Assembly: GCA_018711185.1 (NCBI GenBank)
Contig: DVIQ01000019.1
Coordinates: forward strand, 59,879 to 123,878
Direction of reading: 5' to 3'
DNA length: 64,000 nt
From: Candidatus Limivivens intestinipullorum
GTDB lineage: Bacteria; Bacillota; Clostridia; Lachnospirales; Lachnospiraceae
Part shown: piece after piece, positions 54,328 through 64,000 of the stretch
Layout: each line of letters starts with the position of its first letter
Numbering within the stretch: the first letter of the stretch is position 1
Program-made: the position numbers and the translations under genes
Notes under the pieces: generated by a model
Told to the model about the DNA's origin: nothing
Databases searched by the model: none
The model's input: only the letters and a program-made list of their open reading frames with translations

Positions 54328-54407
54328 GTGAAAAAGATTGACATAAACCCCCATAAACTACTATAATGAGAATGATTGAGAAAAAGGCTGCAACGGGGAG
54401 GAGACCC

Positions 54408-54998
54408 ATGAGAGTCATTTCAGGTACAGCAAAAAGCCTGCCTCTTAAAACGGTTCCGGGCATGGACACCAGGCCCACCACGGACCGGATTAAGGAGACC
54501 CTTTTTAATATGCTTGCGCCTTATGTACAGGGCGCGCGTTTCCTGGATCTGTTCGCGGGAAGCGGCGCTATCGGCATAGAGGCTTTAAGCCGCGGAGCTC
54601 ACGAAGCGGTGTTTGTGGAAAAAAACCGAAGGGCTGTTCAGTGCATCCGGGAGAATCTGGAGTTTACCAGGCTTTCCAAGGAGGCGGAGGTTTTACAGGA
54701 GGATGTGTTTGCCGCTCTGGAACGGCTGGAAAGAAGGGCCGGGGAGCTGTCCATTTCCCGGGACGGCGGCCGGCCGTATATCTTCGATGTGGTTTTTCTG
54801 GATCCGCCTTACAACTGCCTTTTGGAGAAGCAGGTGCTGGAGGTTCTGGCCCATTCCTGTCTCATAGACGGGGACAGTCTGATCGTGGCGGAAGCATCTT
54901 TGCAGACCGCATTCGATTATCTTGAAGCGCTGGGCTTTGAACAGATAAAATTAAAAAAATATAAGACAAACGTTCATCTGTTCTGCAGGCGGGCGTAA
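54408..54998 (+). CDS. rsmD: 16S rRNA (guanine966-N2)-methyltransferase
   Basis: MRVISGTAKSLPLKTVPG...RPTTDRIKETLFNML...FLDLFAGSGAIGIEALSRGA. Confidence 0.94.
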   Translation: MRVISGTAKSLPLKTVPGMDTRPTTDRIKETLFNMLAPYVQGARFLDLFAGSGAIGIEALSRGAHEAVFVEKNRRAVQCIRENLEFTRLSKEAEVLQEDVFAALERLERRAGELSISRDGGRPYIFDVVFLDPPYNCLLEKQVLEVLAHSCLIDGDSLIVAEASLQTAFDYLEALGFEQIKLKKYKTNVHLFCRRA

Positions 54999-55065
54999 AG
55001 CCGGATTGGAGCAGGCTCCCAAATGGCCTGAATGACGCAGCCAATGCGGTCAGGAGGAGAAAAAC

Positions 55066-55563
55066 ATGAGAATAGCAGTTTATCCGGGAAGCTTTGATCC
55101 GGTGACATTCGGCCATCTGGATGTGATCCGGCGTTCCGCGCGCCTTGTGGACGAGCTGGTGGTGGGTGTCCTGCATAACAGCGCAAAAACGCCGTTGTTT
55201 TCTGCGGAAGAACGTGTTAATATATTAGAGGAAGTGACGAAGGACATTCCAAATGTCCGAATTGAGTCGTTTTCCGGCTTGTCCGTTGAGTTTGCCAGAA
55301 AGTGCGGCGCGCAGTTTATCGTGCGCGGTCTGCGGGCGATCACGGATTTTGATTATGAACTTCAGATGGCACAGACAAACAGTGTGCTGAATCCCGATAT
55401 TGATACGATTTTTCTTACCACGAGTCTCCAGTACGCGTATTTGAGTTCGTCTACTGTAAAAGAACTGGCGGCTTATGGAGGGGATGTTTCCAAATCGGTT
55501 CCCCCGGCTGTGGTGGATCGTCTGTACAGCAGATTTGGGAAAGCTATGAATAATGAAAAGTAA
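55066..55563 (+). CDS. coaD: Phosphopantetheine adenylyltransferase
   Basis: [23 protein letters not shown]. Confidence 0.97.
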   Translation: MRIAVYPGSFDPVTFGHLDVIRRSARLVDELVVGVLHNSAKTPLFSAEERVNILEEVTKDIPNVRIESFSGLSVEFARKCGAQFIVRGLRAITDFDYELQMAQTNSVLNPDIDTIFLTTSLQYAYLSSSTVKELAAYGGDVSKSVPPAVVDRLYSRFGKAMNNEK

Positions 55564-55575
55564 GGAGAGAGTGAT

Positions 55576-56181
55576 ATGAGCAGCAGAATTGAGCAGATCA
55601 TCGAAGAAATCGAGGAGTACGTTGACAGTTGTAAGTTTCAGCCGCTGTCATCTACGAAAATCGTTGTAAATAAAGAGGAGCTTGAGGAGCTCCTTCGGGA
55701 GCTTCGCATGAAGACTCCGGATGAGATCAAGCGTTATCAGAAGATCATCAGCAACAAGGACGCCATTCTCCAGGATGCTCAGGCAAAGGCGGACAAGCTG
55801 ATTGCCGAGGCCACGGAGCGCACCCAGCGCATGGTGGATGAGAGCGAAGTGATGCAGCAGGCCAATGCCCAGGCCCAGGAGCTTCTGGACCGGACGAACC
55901 AGCAGGCGCAGCAGATACTGGACAATGCCACCAATGACGCGAACAATATCCGTATGGGCGCCCTCCAGTACACGGACGAGATGCTGGCGAACCTGGAAAA
56001 GATTATGAGTCACACCATCGATTCTGCCGGTACGAAGTACAACAACTTTATTAATTCCATACAGTCCTGCTACGATATTGTAAATAAGAACCGCAGGGAG
56101 CTCTCTCCCCAGGCGGCTCCCACCAACTATACCACAGAGCCGGATACCATGGGGCTTGACGAAGAGGAACCTCTGGACTAA
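55576..56181 (+). CDS. Coiled-coil hypothetical protein (DivIVA-like/ATPase-like)
   Basis: Long helical segment QKIISNKDAILQDAQAKADKLIAEATERTQRMVDES; downstream of coaD. Confidence 0.75.
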   Translation: MSSRIEQIIEEIEEYVDSCKFQPLSSTKIVVNKEELEELLRELRMKTPDEIKRYQKIISNKDAILQDAQAKADKLIAEATERTQRMVDESEVMQQANAQAQELLDRTNQQAQQILDNATNDANNIRMGALQYTDEMLANLEKIMSHTIDSAGTKYNNFINSIQSCYDIVNKNRRELSPQAAPTNYTTEPDTMGLDEEEPLD

Positions 56182-57107
56182 GGCTGCAGGATGCCCAGGA
56201 TTTGCAGAAGAAAAACCGTGAGGCCGCCGCACACAGCGAGGGCCAGCCTGGAAACAATATATTTTTTTATGCTTAATCCGGAACCCTTCAGTACGCTTGC
56301 TGTCTGGGCCAGTGTACAAAGACCGCCGAAAATGACCATGGAAATGATTGCAGGGAGAAGCAGGGGGGCAGTGAGGGTGTCTGCCGTCCGGTCGATTCCT
56401 CCCGTCAGTTCCAGAATTCCCGTAAGGAGACAGAGCGTTTCCCGGGAGAGAAAGGGCAGGCATTCCAGTATTTTGGCGAGGATGGAAAAGAGGATGATAT
56501 ATCCTCCCAGTTTTATGAGTGTAATTGCGGCATCGTAGATACAGGCATCCAGCAGCCCGAAGGTGATTTGGGAGCTGGATGCCTTTTCCGTCTCAGGTAC
56601 CTTCGGCCCGGGCGGAAGCAGGCTGACGGACAGACAGCCGTACAGCAGCGGAAGTCCGTAGATGATTCCCAGAAGGATGGGGGCCTGGCTGTCCATGCCC
56701 AGGTTTTGATGGATTAGAAAGGTGAGGACAAAGCCGGGGCTCGCGTTGTTGCAGAAGCTTAACAGACACTGTCCTTCCCGCGCTGAGATTTTCCCGTTCC
56801 GGCGCAGATCCCCCAGGATCTTCGCCCCAGTGGGAAAGCCGCAGAGCATTCCGGCGGTCAGGGCAAAGAGACCGCCCCAGGACAGCTTTTTGAAAGGGCC
56901 GGGGAGCCGTTTCGCTAGCCGGGAGAGGGAGGAGAGCATGCCGGACTGGATGCAGAAGCCGGAGAGAATTAAAAAGGGAAGAAGTGTGGGTACCAGAGTA
57001 TGAAACCAAAGGGTCAGGCCATAGGCGGAGGCTTCCAGAGCCGGAGCGGGCCTGGAAGCCAGAAAGCCGAAAACCAGGGCTGTGAGGCAGGTATAAAGGA
57101 CACGCAT
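56178..57107 (-). CDS. YlbJ-type sporulation integral membrane protein / nucleoside-recognition protein
   Basis: LWFHTLVPTLLPFLILSGFCI and GMLCGFPTGAKI signatures. Confidence 0.85.
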   Translation of the reverse strand: MRVLYTCLTALVFGFLASRPAPALEASAYGLTLWFHTLVPTLLPFLILSGFCIQSGMLSSLSRLAKRLPGPFKKLSWGGLFALTAGMLCGFPTGAKILGDLRRNGKISAREGQCLLSFCNNASPGFVLTFLIHQNLGMDSQAPILLGIIYGLPLLYGCLSVSLLPPGPKVPETEKASSSQITFGLLDACIYDAAITLIKLGGYIILFSILAKILECLPFLSRETLCLLTGILELTGGIDRTADTLTAPLLLPAIISMVIFGGLCTLAQTASVLKGSGLSIKKYIVSRLALAVCGGLTVFLLQILGILQP

Positions 57108-57257
57108 GATATGCAGGTACCATTTTCGTTTTTTACAGTATATGGGGAGTGAACGCGAGTTTTTCCAGTTCTATTTGAAGGACAGCGCGCATATATCATA
57201 TAGGAGGCGCAAAAGCAAAGCATCTGTGGAAAAACAGAATAATGTAAGGAGAGGTTT

Positions 57258-58061
57258 ATGGAAATACAATTATGGAGAGAAATTTTAACCCCATACGATC
57301 AGGCGGTAAAGGAGCTGATCGTTAAGTTTGAACACTTGATAAAAGAACATAAGGAGAAGGGGATTTACTGCCCCATTGAACAGGTAAAGGGGCGGCTGAA
57401 AGCGATTTCCAGTATTCTGGATAAAGCGCAGAAAAAGAACATTGAGATCAGCCAGATCGAAAAGAAGCTGGACGATATTGCCGGGATAAGGCTGATCTGT
57501 CAGTTTGTGGAGGATATTTACAAGGTGGTGGAGATTATCCGGAAGCGCAGCGACCTGCGGGTGGTCAGCGAGAAGGATTACATAAACCACATGAAGGACA
57601 GCGGCTACCGGAGCTATCATATCATTGCCGAGTACGATGTGGAGACTTTAAAGGGTCATAAGACCATTAATGTGGAAATTCAGATCCGGACGCTGGCTAT
57701 GGACTTCTGGTCCACCATCGAGCATTCCCTTCAGTATAAATATAAAAAAAATATTCCGGATCACATCCGGGAGCGGCTGAGCCGGGCGGCTGACGCCATT
57801 ATTGTCCTGGATAATGAGATGAGCTCTGTGCGGAGCGAGATCATGGATGCCCAGAATTCTTTCCTGATTCAGGCGAATATGGTGGCGGACATTCTCACGA
57901 ACATCCAGAACCTGTATCATCTGGCAAATAAGCGGGAAATGCTGAAAATCCAGGATGAGTTTTACCGCATTTACAAGGAGGATAACCTGGAGCATCTGGA
58001 GCGCTTCCGCCGGGAACTGGATTTGATGGCGGAGGGCTATCGGGCCCAGTCCTACCACTGA
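57258..58061 (+). CDS. Small alarmone synthetase (GTP pyrophosphokinase family)
   Basis: RLKAISSILDKAQKK...DDIAGIRLICQFVEDIY...KDYINHMKDSGYRSYHIIAEYDVE. Confidence 0.92.
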   Translation: MEIQLWREILTPYDQAVKELIVKFEHLIKEHKEKGIYCPIEQVKGRLKAISSILDKAQKKNIEISQIEKKLDDIAGIRLICQFVEDIYKVVEIIRKRSDLRVVSEKDYINHMKDSGYRSYHIIAEYDVETLKGHKTINVEIQIRTLAMDFWSTIEHSLQYKYKKNIPDHIRERLSRAADAIIVLDNEMSSVRSEIMDAQNSFLIQANMVADILTNIQNLYHLANKREMLKIQDEFYRIYKEDNLEHLERFRRELDLMAEGYRAQSYH

Positions 58062-58084
58062 GCTTTGAAGGGAGGAAACAGTTT

Positions 58085-59464
58085 ATGAAGCTGCCGGAGC
58101 AGTTTCAGGAGCAGATGAAAGCCCTTCTGGGGGCAGAATACCAGGATTATGAGGAGAGCTTTGGCCAGGAACGCAGCTTTGGCCTGCGGGTAAACCGCAA
58201 AAAGATTTCGGTGGAGGACTTTCTGGACCGGGTGTCCTTTTCTCTGTCAAAGGTGCCCTGGACGGAGAATGGATTTTATTATCGGGAAGATGAGCCGGTA
58301 ACCAGGCATCCGTATTATTACGCGGGCCTTTATTATATCCAGGAGCCAAGCGCCATGATGCCGGCCCGCTGTCTGCCGGTAAGGCCCGGGGACCGGGTTT
58401 TGGATCTGTGCGCGGCTCCGGGGGGAAAGTCCACGGAGCTGGGGGCCAGACTTGAGGGCAGGGGACTGCTGGTTTCCAATGACATCAGCCGTTCCAGAGC
58501 GCAGGCGCTATTGAAAAACCTGGAGCTTTTCGGCATTTCGAATCTGCTGGTCACCAGCGAGACGCCTGGGAAGCTTCTGGGCTGTTTCCCGGAATATTTT
58601 GACAAGATCCTGACGGACGTGCCCTGTTCAGGGGAAGGCATGTTCCGGCGGGAGCCGGGGATGATCAAAAGCTGGATGGAGAGAGGGCCGGAGTATTATA
58701 TTCCGATTCAGAGGGAAATCCTGGAAGCGGCAGTCGGCATGCTGGCTCCCGGAGGGATGCTTTTGTATTCCACCTGCACCTTTAACCGGGAGGAGGACGA
58801 GGGCAATATTTCCTGGCTTCTGGAACGGCACCCGGAGATGTCCCTGGAACCGGTGGAATGGCAGGAGGGCTTTTCCGCCGGATTTTTGGAGCATACCGTG
58901 CGGATCTGGCCACATAAGGTACGGGGCGAAGGACATTTCGCGGCTCTGTTGAAAAAGAAAGGGAGCGTCCAGCGGGAAGTGGCGGCTGCGCAGAAAAGCC
59001 GGACAGTCATGCCTGTGACAGCGAGAAGGGACAAGGCCGGAGACGTTTCCCGTCAGGCTATGTCGGAGCTTTCGGAATTTCTGGACGGGATGTCCTTTCC
59101 GGAAAAAGAGAGCGGAAAGCTTGAGATCCGGGGCGGGAAAGCGTATCTTCTGCCGGAGGCGTTTCCGGCTCTTCCCGGTATCCGGCTTCTGCGGACAGGC
59201 CTGTATCTGGGCGATCTGAAAAAGGAGCGGTTCGAGCCGTCCCAGGCCCTGGCCATGTGTCTGAGGGCCGAAGGGGTATCAAAGGCCCTGGATTTGCCGC
59301 TGGAGGATGAGCGGGCGATCCGCTACCTGAAAGGAGAAACTCTGGAAACGGATAACTCCAGAGGATGGATACTGGTCTGTACGGACGGGTTTGGCCTGGG
59401 ATGGGCCAAGGCCGCCGGAGGGACTTTAAAGAATAAATATTGCGCGGGATGGAGAATGCAGTGA
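58085..59464 (+). CDS. RsmF-type rRNA m5C methyltransferase (NOL1/NOP2/sun family)
   Basis: YIQEPSAMMPARCLPVRPGDRVLDLCAAPGGKSTELGARL; DVPCSGEGMFRREP. Confidence 0.94.
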   Translation: MKLPEQFQEQMKALLGAEYQDYEESFGQERSFGLRVNRKKISVEDFLDRVSFSLSKVPWTENGFYYREDEPVTRHPYYYAGLYYIQEPSAMMPARCLPVRPGDRVLDLCAAPGGKSTELGARLEGRGLLVSNDISRSRAQALLKNLELFGISNLLVTSETPGKLLGCFPEYFDKILTDVPCSGEGMFRREPGMIKSWMERGPEYYIPIQREILEAAVGMLAPGGMLLYSTCTFNREEDEGNISWLLERHPEMSLEPVEWQEGFSAGFLEHTVRIWPHKVRGEGHFAALLKKKGSVQREVAAAQKSRTVMPVTARRDKAGDVSRQAMSELSEFLDGMSFPEKESGKLEIRGGKAYLLPEAFPALPGIRLLRTGLYLGDLKKERFEPSQALAMCLRAEGVSKALDLPLEDERAIRYLKGETLETDNSRGWILVCTDGFGLGWAKAAGGTLKNKYCAGWRMQ

Positions 59465-60225
59465 TGGGAAAGATACGTCTGGACAAGTATCTGGCGGATG
59501 CCGGAGAGGGAACCAGAAGCCAGGTTAAGGAGCTGATCCGCAGGGGTCAGGTTCTTGTAGACGGCGTCTGTGTGAAAACACCGGAATATAAACTGGACAC
59601 CGATACGGCAAAGGTGATGTGCCGGGGAAAGGAGCTGAGCCGGGAAGGGCTTGTTTATTATCTTTTCCACAAGCCGGCGGGCTGTCTGACGGCCACGGAG
59701 GATGTCTCCCAGCCGGTGGTGATGGATTATCTGAAGGAAGCCCCCGGCAAGGGACTTTTTCCCGTAGGAAGGCTTGACAAGGACACGGAAGGGCTTCTGC
59801 TGATTACCAACGACGGGGAGCTGGCCCACGGACTTCTGTCTCCCAGACGTCATGTGGAGAAAACCTATTACGTGGAGGTACGGGGCGTTCTTACGGAAAA
59901 AGAGGAGGAGCTTTTCGCCTCCGGCATGGAGATCGGCGATGAAAAACCTGCTCTTCCTGCCCGTCTGGATATTCTGGAAAGCGGCCGGCGCTCAAAGGCC
60001 CGGGTGACGATCCGGGAGGGACGGTATCACCAGATAAAACGGATGTTCGCCGCGGCGGGAATGGAAGTGACTTATCTGAAACGGCTGTCCATGGGAGGGC
60101 TGACCCTTCCGGAGGAGCTGGGAAAAGGGGCCTTTCGGGCATTGACTTTGGAGGAAGTCCGGAGGCTGAAAGAGGCCGCGGCAGGCGGCCGGATAAGTGA
60201 AGAAAAACCCGGGCCGCCGGCCTGA
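59464..60225 (+). CDS. Pseudouridine synthase (RsuA/RluB family)
   Basis: S4 domain IRLDKYLADAGEGTRSQVKELIRRGQV; VGRLDKDTEGLLLITNDGELAHGL. Confidence 0.94.
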   Translation: MGKIRLDKYLADAGEGTRSQVKELIRRGQVLVDGVCVKTPEYKLDTDTAKVMCRGKELSREGLVYYLFHKPAGCLTATEDVSQPVVMDYLKEAPGKGLFPVGRLDKDTEGLLLITNDGELAHGLLSPRRHVEKTYYVEVRGVLTEKEEELFASGMEIGDEKPALPARLDILESGRRSKARVTIREGRYHQIKRMFAAAGMEVTYLKRLSMGGLTLPEELGKGAFRALTLEEVRRLKEAAAGGRISEEKPGPPA

Positions 60226-60266
60226 CTGGGACAGAAAAATTACGACAGAGGAAAAGGAGACGGAAG

Positions 60267-60929
60267 ATGAAGCAGAAAAAAGCAGTGCTGTTTGACATGG
60301 ACGGAACCCTGGTGGACTCCATGTGGATGTGGGAGGATATTGACATTGAATATCTGGGACGCTTTGGAATCTCTCTGCCATCGGATCTGCAGAAGGCCAT
60401 CGAGGGCATGAGCTTTTCGGAGACGGCGGCTTATTTTAAGGAGCGCTTTTCCCTTCCGTGTACTTTGGAAGAGATTAAGGCGGACTGGAACCGGATGGCC
60501 TATGAAAAGTACGCCAGGGAAGTTCCCTTAAAGCCCGGCGCCGGACGCTTTCTGGCGGAGATGAAGAGACAGGGGATTCCCATGGGGATTGCCACCAGCA
60601 ACAGCATGGAGCTTGTGCGGGCGGTGCTGGGCCGGCATAGAATTGCGGACTGCTTTGGAACTATCTGCATCGGCTGCCAGGTGGCAAAGGGCAAGCCTGC
60701 GCCGGATATTTATTTAAAGGCGGCTGCGGATCTTGGGGTGCGGCCGGAGGAGTGTCTGGTTTTTGAGGACGTTCCCATGGGCATTCTGGCGGGGAAAAAT
60801 GCCGGGATGGAGGTATGCGCCGTGGAGGATGCGTTTTCCGAGGACCAGCGGGAGGAAAAGCGGCGGCTGGCGGACTATTATATACGCAGCTACGATGAAA
60901 TACTGGATGGAACCTATGAGGTTTTGTAG
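60267..60929 (+). CDS. HAD family hydrolase (beta-phosphoglucomutase-like)
   Basis: AVLFDMDGTLVDSMWMWEDIDIEYL; CLVFEDVPMGILAGKNAGMEV. Confidence 0.9.
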   Translation: MKQKKAVLFDMDGTLVDSMWMWEDIDIEYLGRFGISLPSDLQKAIEGMSFSETAAYFKERFSLPCTLEEIKADWNRMAYEKYAREVPLKPGAGRFLAEMKRQGIPMGIATSNSMELVRAVLGRHRIADCFGTICIGCQVAKGKPAPDIYLKAAADLGVRPEECLVFEDVPMGILAGKNAGMEVCAVEDAFSEDQREEKRRLADYYIRSYDEILDGTYEVL

Positions 60930-60971
60930 AACGCCTGCCGCGAAAAGCGCGCCGGGACGGAGGTACGGAAT

Positions 60972-63056
60972 ATGAGCAGAGGTTTTTTACCCATATCCCG
61001 GAAGGATATGGAGGAGCGGGGAATTGACCAGCTTGATTTTGTCTATGTGAGCGGAGACGCCTATGTGGATCATCCCTCTTTTGGAACGGCGATTATTACG
61101 CGCATGCTGGAAGCAAACGGGTTTTCCGTGGGAATTATCGCGCAGCCGGACTGGAAGGATGACGCAAGCATTGCGATTTTGGGAAAACCGAGACTGGGTT
61201 TTCTGGTAAGCGCCGGAAACATGGATTCCATGGTGAACCATTACGCGGTGTCCAAAAAGCGGAGGAAAACGGATGCCTATACGCCCGGCGGGCTCATGGG
61301 AAAACGGCCTGACCGGGCTGTGATTGTCTATGGAAACCTGATTCGCCGGACATACAAGGATGTTCCGGTGATTATAGGGGGTATCGAGGCATCTCTGCGC
61401 CGCCTGGCCCACTATGACTACTGGGAGGACCGCATACGGCGTTCAGTCCTTCTTGACTCAGGGGCAGATCTTCTGTCTTACGGAATGGGAGAGCACAGCA
61501 TTCTGGAAATCGCCCAGGCTTTGGATGCCGGGATTGCCGTCCGGGACATTACCTTTGTGCGGGGGACGGTTTTTCGGGCAAAAAGTCTGGAAAATGTGTA
61601 CGACTACGAGCTGCTGCCGTCCTATGAGGAGCTTTTGGAGGATCGGACAGCCTATGCCAGGAGCTTTGGAATCCAGTATAAAAATACGGATCCTTATTCC
61701 GGAAGGCGGCTGGCGGAGCCGTATCCGGACGGGATTTACGTGGTGCAGAACCCGGCGGCAGAGCCCCTGACCAGGCAGGAGATGGACGACATCTACGCGT
61801 ATCCCTACATGCGCGCCTGGCATCCCTCCTATGAGGCGGCTGGCGGGGTTCCCGCGGCCCAGGAAATCCAGTTCAGCCTGGTGAGCTGCCGGGGGTGCTT
61901 TGGCGCCTGCAATTTCTGTGCTCTGACCTTCCACCAGGGCCGGATTATCCAGTCCAGGAGCCAGGAGTCCATTCTGGCCGAGGCCAGGCTTCTGACGGAG
62001 GAGAAAGATTTTAAAGGATATATTCACGATGTGGGAGGCCCCACGGCAAACTTCCGGGTTCCCGCCTGCAAAAAGCAGGAGACAAAGGGCGCCTGCCGGG
62101 ACCGTCAGTGCCTGTTTCCAAAGCCCTGTCCGAATCTGCGGGCGGACCACAGCGATTATCTGGAGCTGCTTCAAAGGCTGCGGGCCCTGCCGGGAATCAA
62201 AAAGGTGTTCGTCCGCTCCGGGATTCGGTTTGATTACCTGCTGTGCGACAAGGACGACCGGTTTTTCCGGGAGCTGGTAAAGTATCATATCAGTGGGCAG
62301 CTGAAAGTGGCGCCGGAGCATGTGTCCGACCGGGTTCTCGCCTGTATGGGCAAGCCTCCGCACCGGGTATACCAGGAGTTCGCCAAGAAATACCAGAGGC
62401 TGAACCGGGAAGAGGGGATGAACCAGTATCTGGTTCCCTATCTGATGTCCTCCCATCCGGGCTGTACCATGAAGGACGCTGTGGAACTGGCCTGCTACCT
62501 GCACTCTATCGGCCATATGCCCGAGCAGGTTCAGGATTTCTATCCGACGCCTTCCACGGTGTCCACCTGCATGTATTATACGGGGCTGGACCCCAGGACC
62601 ATGGAAAAGGTCTATGTTCCCAGGGATCCCCATGAAAAGGCCATGCAGCGGGCGCTGATGCAGTACCGCAGGCCGGAAAACCGAGCGTTGGTGGAGGAGG
62701 CCCTGCGTGCGGCCGGGAGAGAAGACCTGATCGGGTACGGGAAGGAATGTCTGATACGACCGGCGGGCAAAAAGACGCGGGTATCCGGCTACCGGGCCGG
62801 ACGAAACGCCGGCGTATCCGCATCCGGCCGCGGAGAATACCGCGGAACGGGCGGCTCCGGCGAGGGACGCAAGGGGGCAGGTGTGCGCTTTTTCGAAAAC
62901 CGAGAACAGACAGGCGAACGGTTCCGGGAAGACCGTGAACGGACAGAAGAACGGTTCCGGAAAGACCGTGAACGAAGAGGAGAGCGGATGGGCGGAAGCG
63001 GGGGAGCTTCCGGGAAAAAGACCATCCGGAATATACACAAAAAAAAGAGGCGATGA
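60972..63056 (+). CDS. YgiQ family radical SAM protein with repetitive charged C-terminal tail
   Basis: LVSCRGCFGACNFCALTFHQGRIIQSRS radical SAM motif; C-terminal GERFREDRERTEERFRKDRERRGERM. Confidence 0.93.
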   Translation: MSRGFLPISRKDMEERGIDQLDFVYVSGDAYVDHPSFGTAIITRMLEANGFSVGIIAQPDWKDDASIAILGKPRLGFLVSAGNMDSMVNHYAVSKKRRKTDAYTPGGLMGKRPDRAVIVYGNLIRRTYKDVPVIIGGIEASLRRLAHYDYWEDRIRRSVLLDSGADLLSYGMGEHSILEIAQALDAGIAVRDITFVRGTVFRAKSLENVYDYELLPSYEELLEDRTAYARSFGIQYKNTDPYSGRRLAEPYPDGIYVVQNPAAEPLTRQEMDDIYAYPYMRAWHPSYEAAGGVPAAQEIQFSLVSCRGCFGACNFCALTFHQGRIIQSRSQESILAEARLLTEEKDFKGYIHDVGGPTANFRVPACKKQETKGACRDRQCLFPKPCPNLRADHSDYLELLQRLRALPGIKKVFVRSGIRFDYLLCDKDDRFFRELVKYHISGQLKVAPEHVSDRVLACMGKPPHRVYQEFAKKYQRLNREEGMNQYLVPYLMSSHPGCTMKDAVELACYLHSIGHMPEQVQDFYPTPSTVSTCMYYTGLDPRTMEKVYVPRDPHEKAMQRALMQYRRPENRALVEEALRAAGREDLIGYGKECLIRPAGKKTRVSGYRAGRNAGVSASGRGEYRGTGGSGEGRKGAGVRFFENREQTGERFREDRERTEERFRKDRERRGERMGGSGGASGKKTIRNIHKKKRR
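62901..62987 (+). repeat. 33-bp in-frame tandem repeats (2.6 units) in the YgiQ C-terminus
   Basis: cgagaacagacaggcgaacggttccgggaagac / cgtgaacggacagaagaacggttccggaaagac / cgtgaacgaagaggagagcgg. Confidence 0.85.
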
Positions 63057-63850
63057 TGAGATTGAAAATTGCTGTGATAACCGGAGCGTCCTCCGGGATG
63101 GGCCGGGAGTTTGCCCGGCAGATCAGCCGCTGCTATCCATGGCTGGATGAACTGTGGCTTCTGGGAAGGAATCGGCAGCGGCTGGAGGCTGTCAAGGAGA
63201 CACTTGAGATGGAGGATCTTCCCCGAAAAATGAGAATCCGCCTGATTCCCTGCGACCTGGGAACCAGGGCGGGCAGAGACGTGGTGCAGGGCTGGCTTAT
63301 GAAGGAATGCCCGGCCATTAAGCTTTTAGTCAACGCCGCCGGAACGGGCGTGATCGGCAGGATCAGCCGTCTTCCAGTGACGGAGCAGACGGAAACGGTC
63401 CGGGTAAACTGCGAAGCTCTGACGGCGGTGACGTGTATGTGTCTGCCGTATCTGAAAAAAGGAAGCCATATCATCCAGATGGCCTCCGCGGCCGCGTTTT
63501 TCCCTCAGCCCGGATTTGCTGTCTACGCGGCGTCCAAATCCTATGTTTTAAGCTTTTCCCTGGCGCTGCGCCGGGAAATGGCGGATCAGGGGGTTACGGT
63601 GACCGCGGTCTGTCCGGGACCGGTGGACACCCCGTTCTTCGGCCACGCGGAGACTTACGAAAAGCGGCCTGCCTATAAGCAGAAGGCCATGGCGGATCCC
63701 AAAAAGGTGGTGAGGCAAGCCATTGAGGACGCGGCAGTGGGAAGATCCATGTCCATCTACGGAGCCCCTGCCAAGGCTTTGGCGGCTGCCTGCCGCCTGC
63801 TTCCCCAGAGCTTTCTGACCTGGGCCGCGGATTCCCTGAAAAATCTGTGA
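63053..63850 (+). CDS. SDR family NAD(P)-dependent oxidoreductase
   Basis: AVITGASSGMGREFARQI; YAASKSYVLSFS (YxxxK). Confidence 0.92.
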   Translation: MMRLKIAVITGASSGMGREFARQISRCYPWLDELWLLGRNRQRLEAVKETLEMEDLPRKMRIRLIPCDLGTRAGRDVVQGWLMKECPAIKLLVNAAGTGVIGRISRLPVTEQTETVRVNCEALTAVTCMCLPYLKKGSHIIQMASAAAFFPQPGFAVYAASKSYVLSFSLALRREMADQGVTVTAVCPGPVDTPFFGHAETYEKRPAYKQKAMADPKKVVRQAIEDAAVGRSMSIYGAPAKALAAACRLLPQSFLTWAADSLKNL

Positions 63851-63922
63851 CGAAGGGGCCGGGACAGTCCCGGACAGAAGCTGCTCGGCGGGCGGCGGAT
63901 TTTATACAGAAAAGAGGAAACT

Positions 63923-64000
63923 ATGAGAGGAATAGGAAAGAAACGAATCCCGAAAGGGCAGCCGGGCTATATCCGCTCGGAGAAGGTACGGCGCTCCCTG
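63923..64000 (+). CDS. N-terminal fragment of the next gene (runs off window)
   Basis: ATG after AGAGGAAA RBS, open to the window end: MRGIGKKRIPKGQPGYIRSEKVRRSL. Confidence 0.6.
   Translation, partial: MRGIGKKRIPKGQPGYIRSEKVRRSL

Noticed and set aside
62901-62987. Tandem repeats considered as a CRISPR array
   Set aside because: Contiguous in-frame coding repeats without spacers and no cas genes in the window.
61458-63038. 526-aa ORF antisense to the YgiQ-type radical SAM gene
   Set aside because: Shadow frame; no independent coding evidence.

Overview
The window is an ordinary-looking chromosomal segment of an acetogenic Lachnospiraceae/Clostridia-type Firmicute. The taxon is inferred from gene content. 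It opens inside a Wood-Ljungdahl carbonyl-branch operon (end of the CO dehydrogenase gene, cooC, acsB, acsD, acsC, acsE, acsV, a DUF3786 protein, fchA, folD). Next come two orphan corrinoid proteins with a divergent PucR-type regulator, a cobalamin riboswitch ending in a strong terminator just upstream of spoIVA, and a cobTUS/cobC cobalamin tail-assembly cluster. The rest is ruvAB, zapA, U32 peptidase, FtsW/PBP, tandem-domain PPK2, GerW, rpmB, Asp23/DAK2, recG, SASP and mgsA, a phosphate block (Na/Pi transporter, PhoPR, pstSCAB-phoU), and housekeeping genes (rsmD, coaD, ylbJ, relQ, rsmF, rsuA, YgiQ-type radical SAM). I saw no tRNA, rRNA, CRISPR array or intact transposase. The main non-genic signal is a dispersed intergenic repeat family with termini GTAACnGTTCAG...CTGAACnGTTAC. 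It has about 9 clear copies plus relics, occurring as 29-bp solo palindromes, about 135-169 bp full elements and deletion derivatives. Several copies are flanked by 8-9 bp direct repeats that look like target-site duplications. The hairpin arms differ between full copies but keep their pairing. Two solo/full copies and one relic sit inside the acs operon. Other points worth checking are the B12 riboswitch next to spoIVA, the orphan corrinoid-protein locus, putative Pho boxes in front of pstS and a secreted protein, and a decayed AAA-ATPase/nuclease gene.
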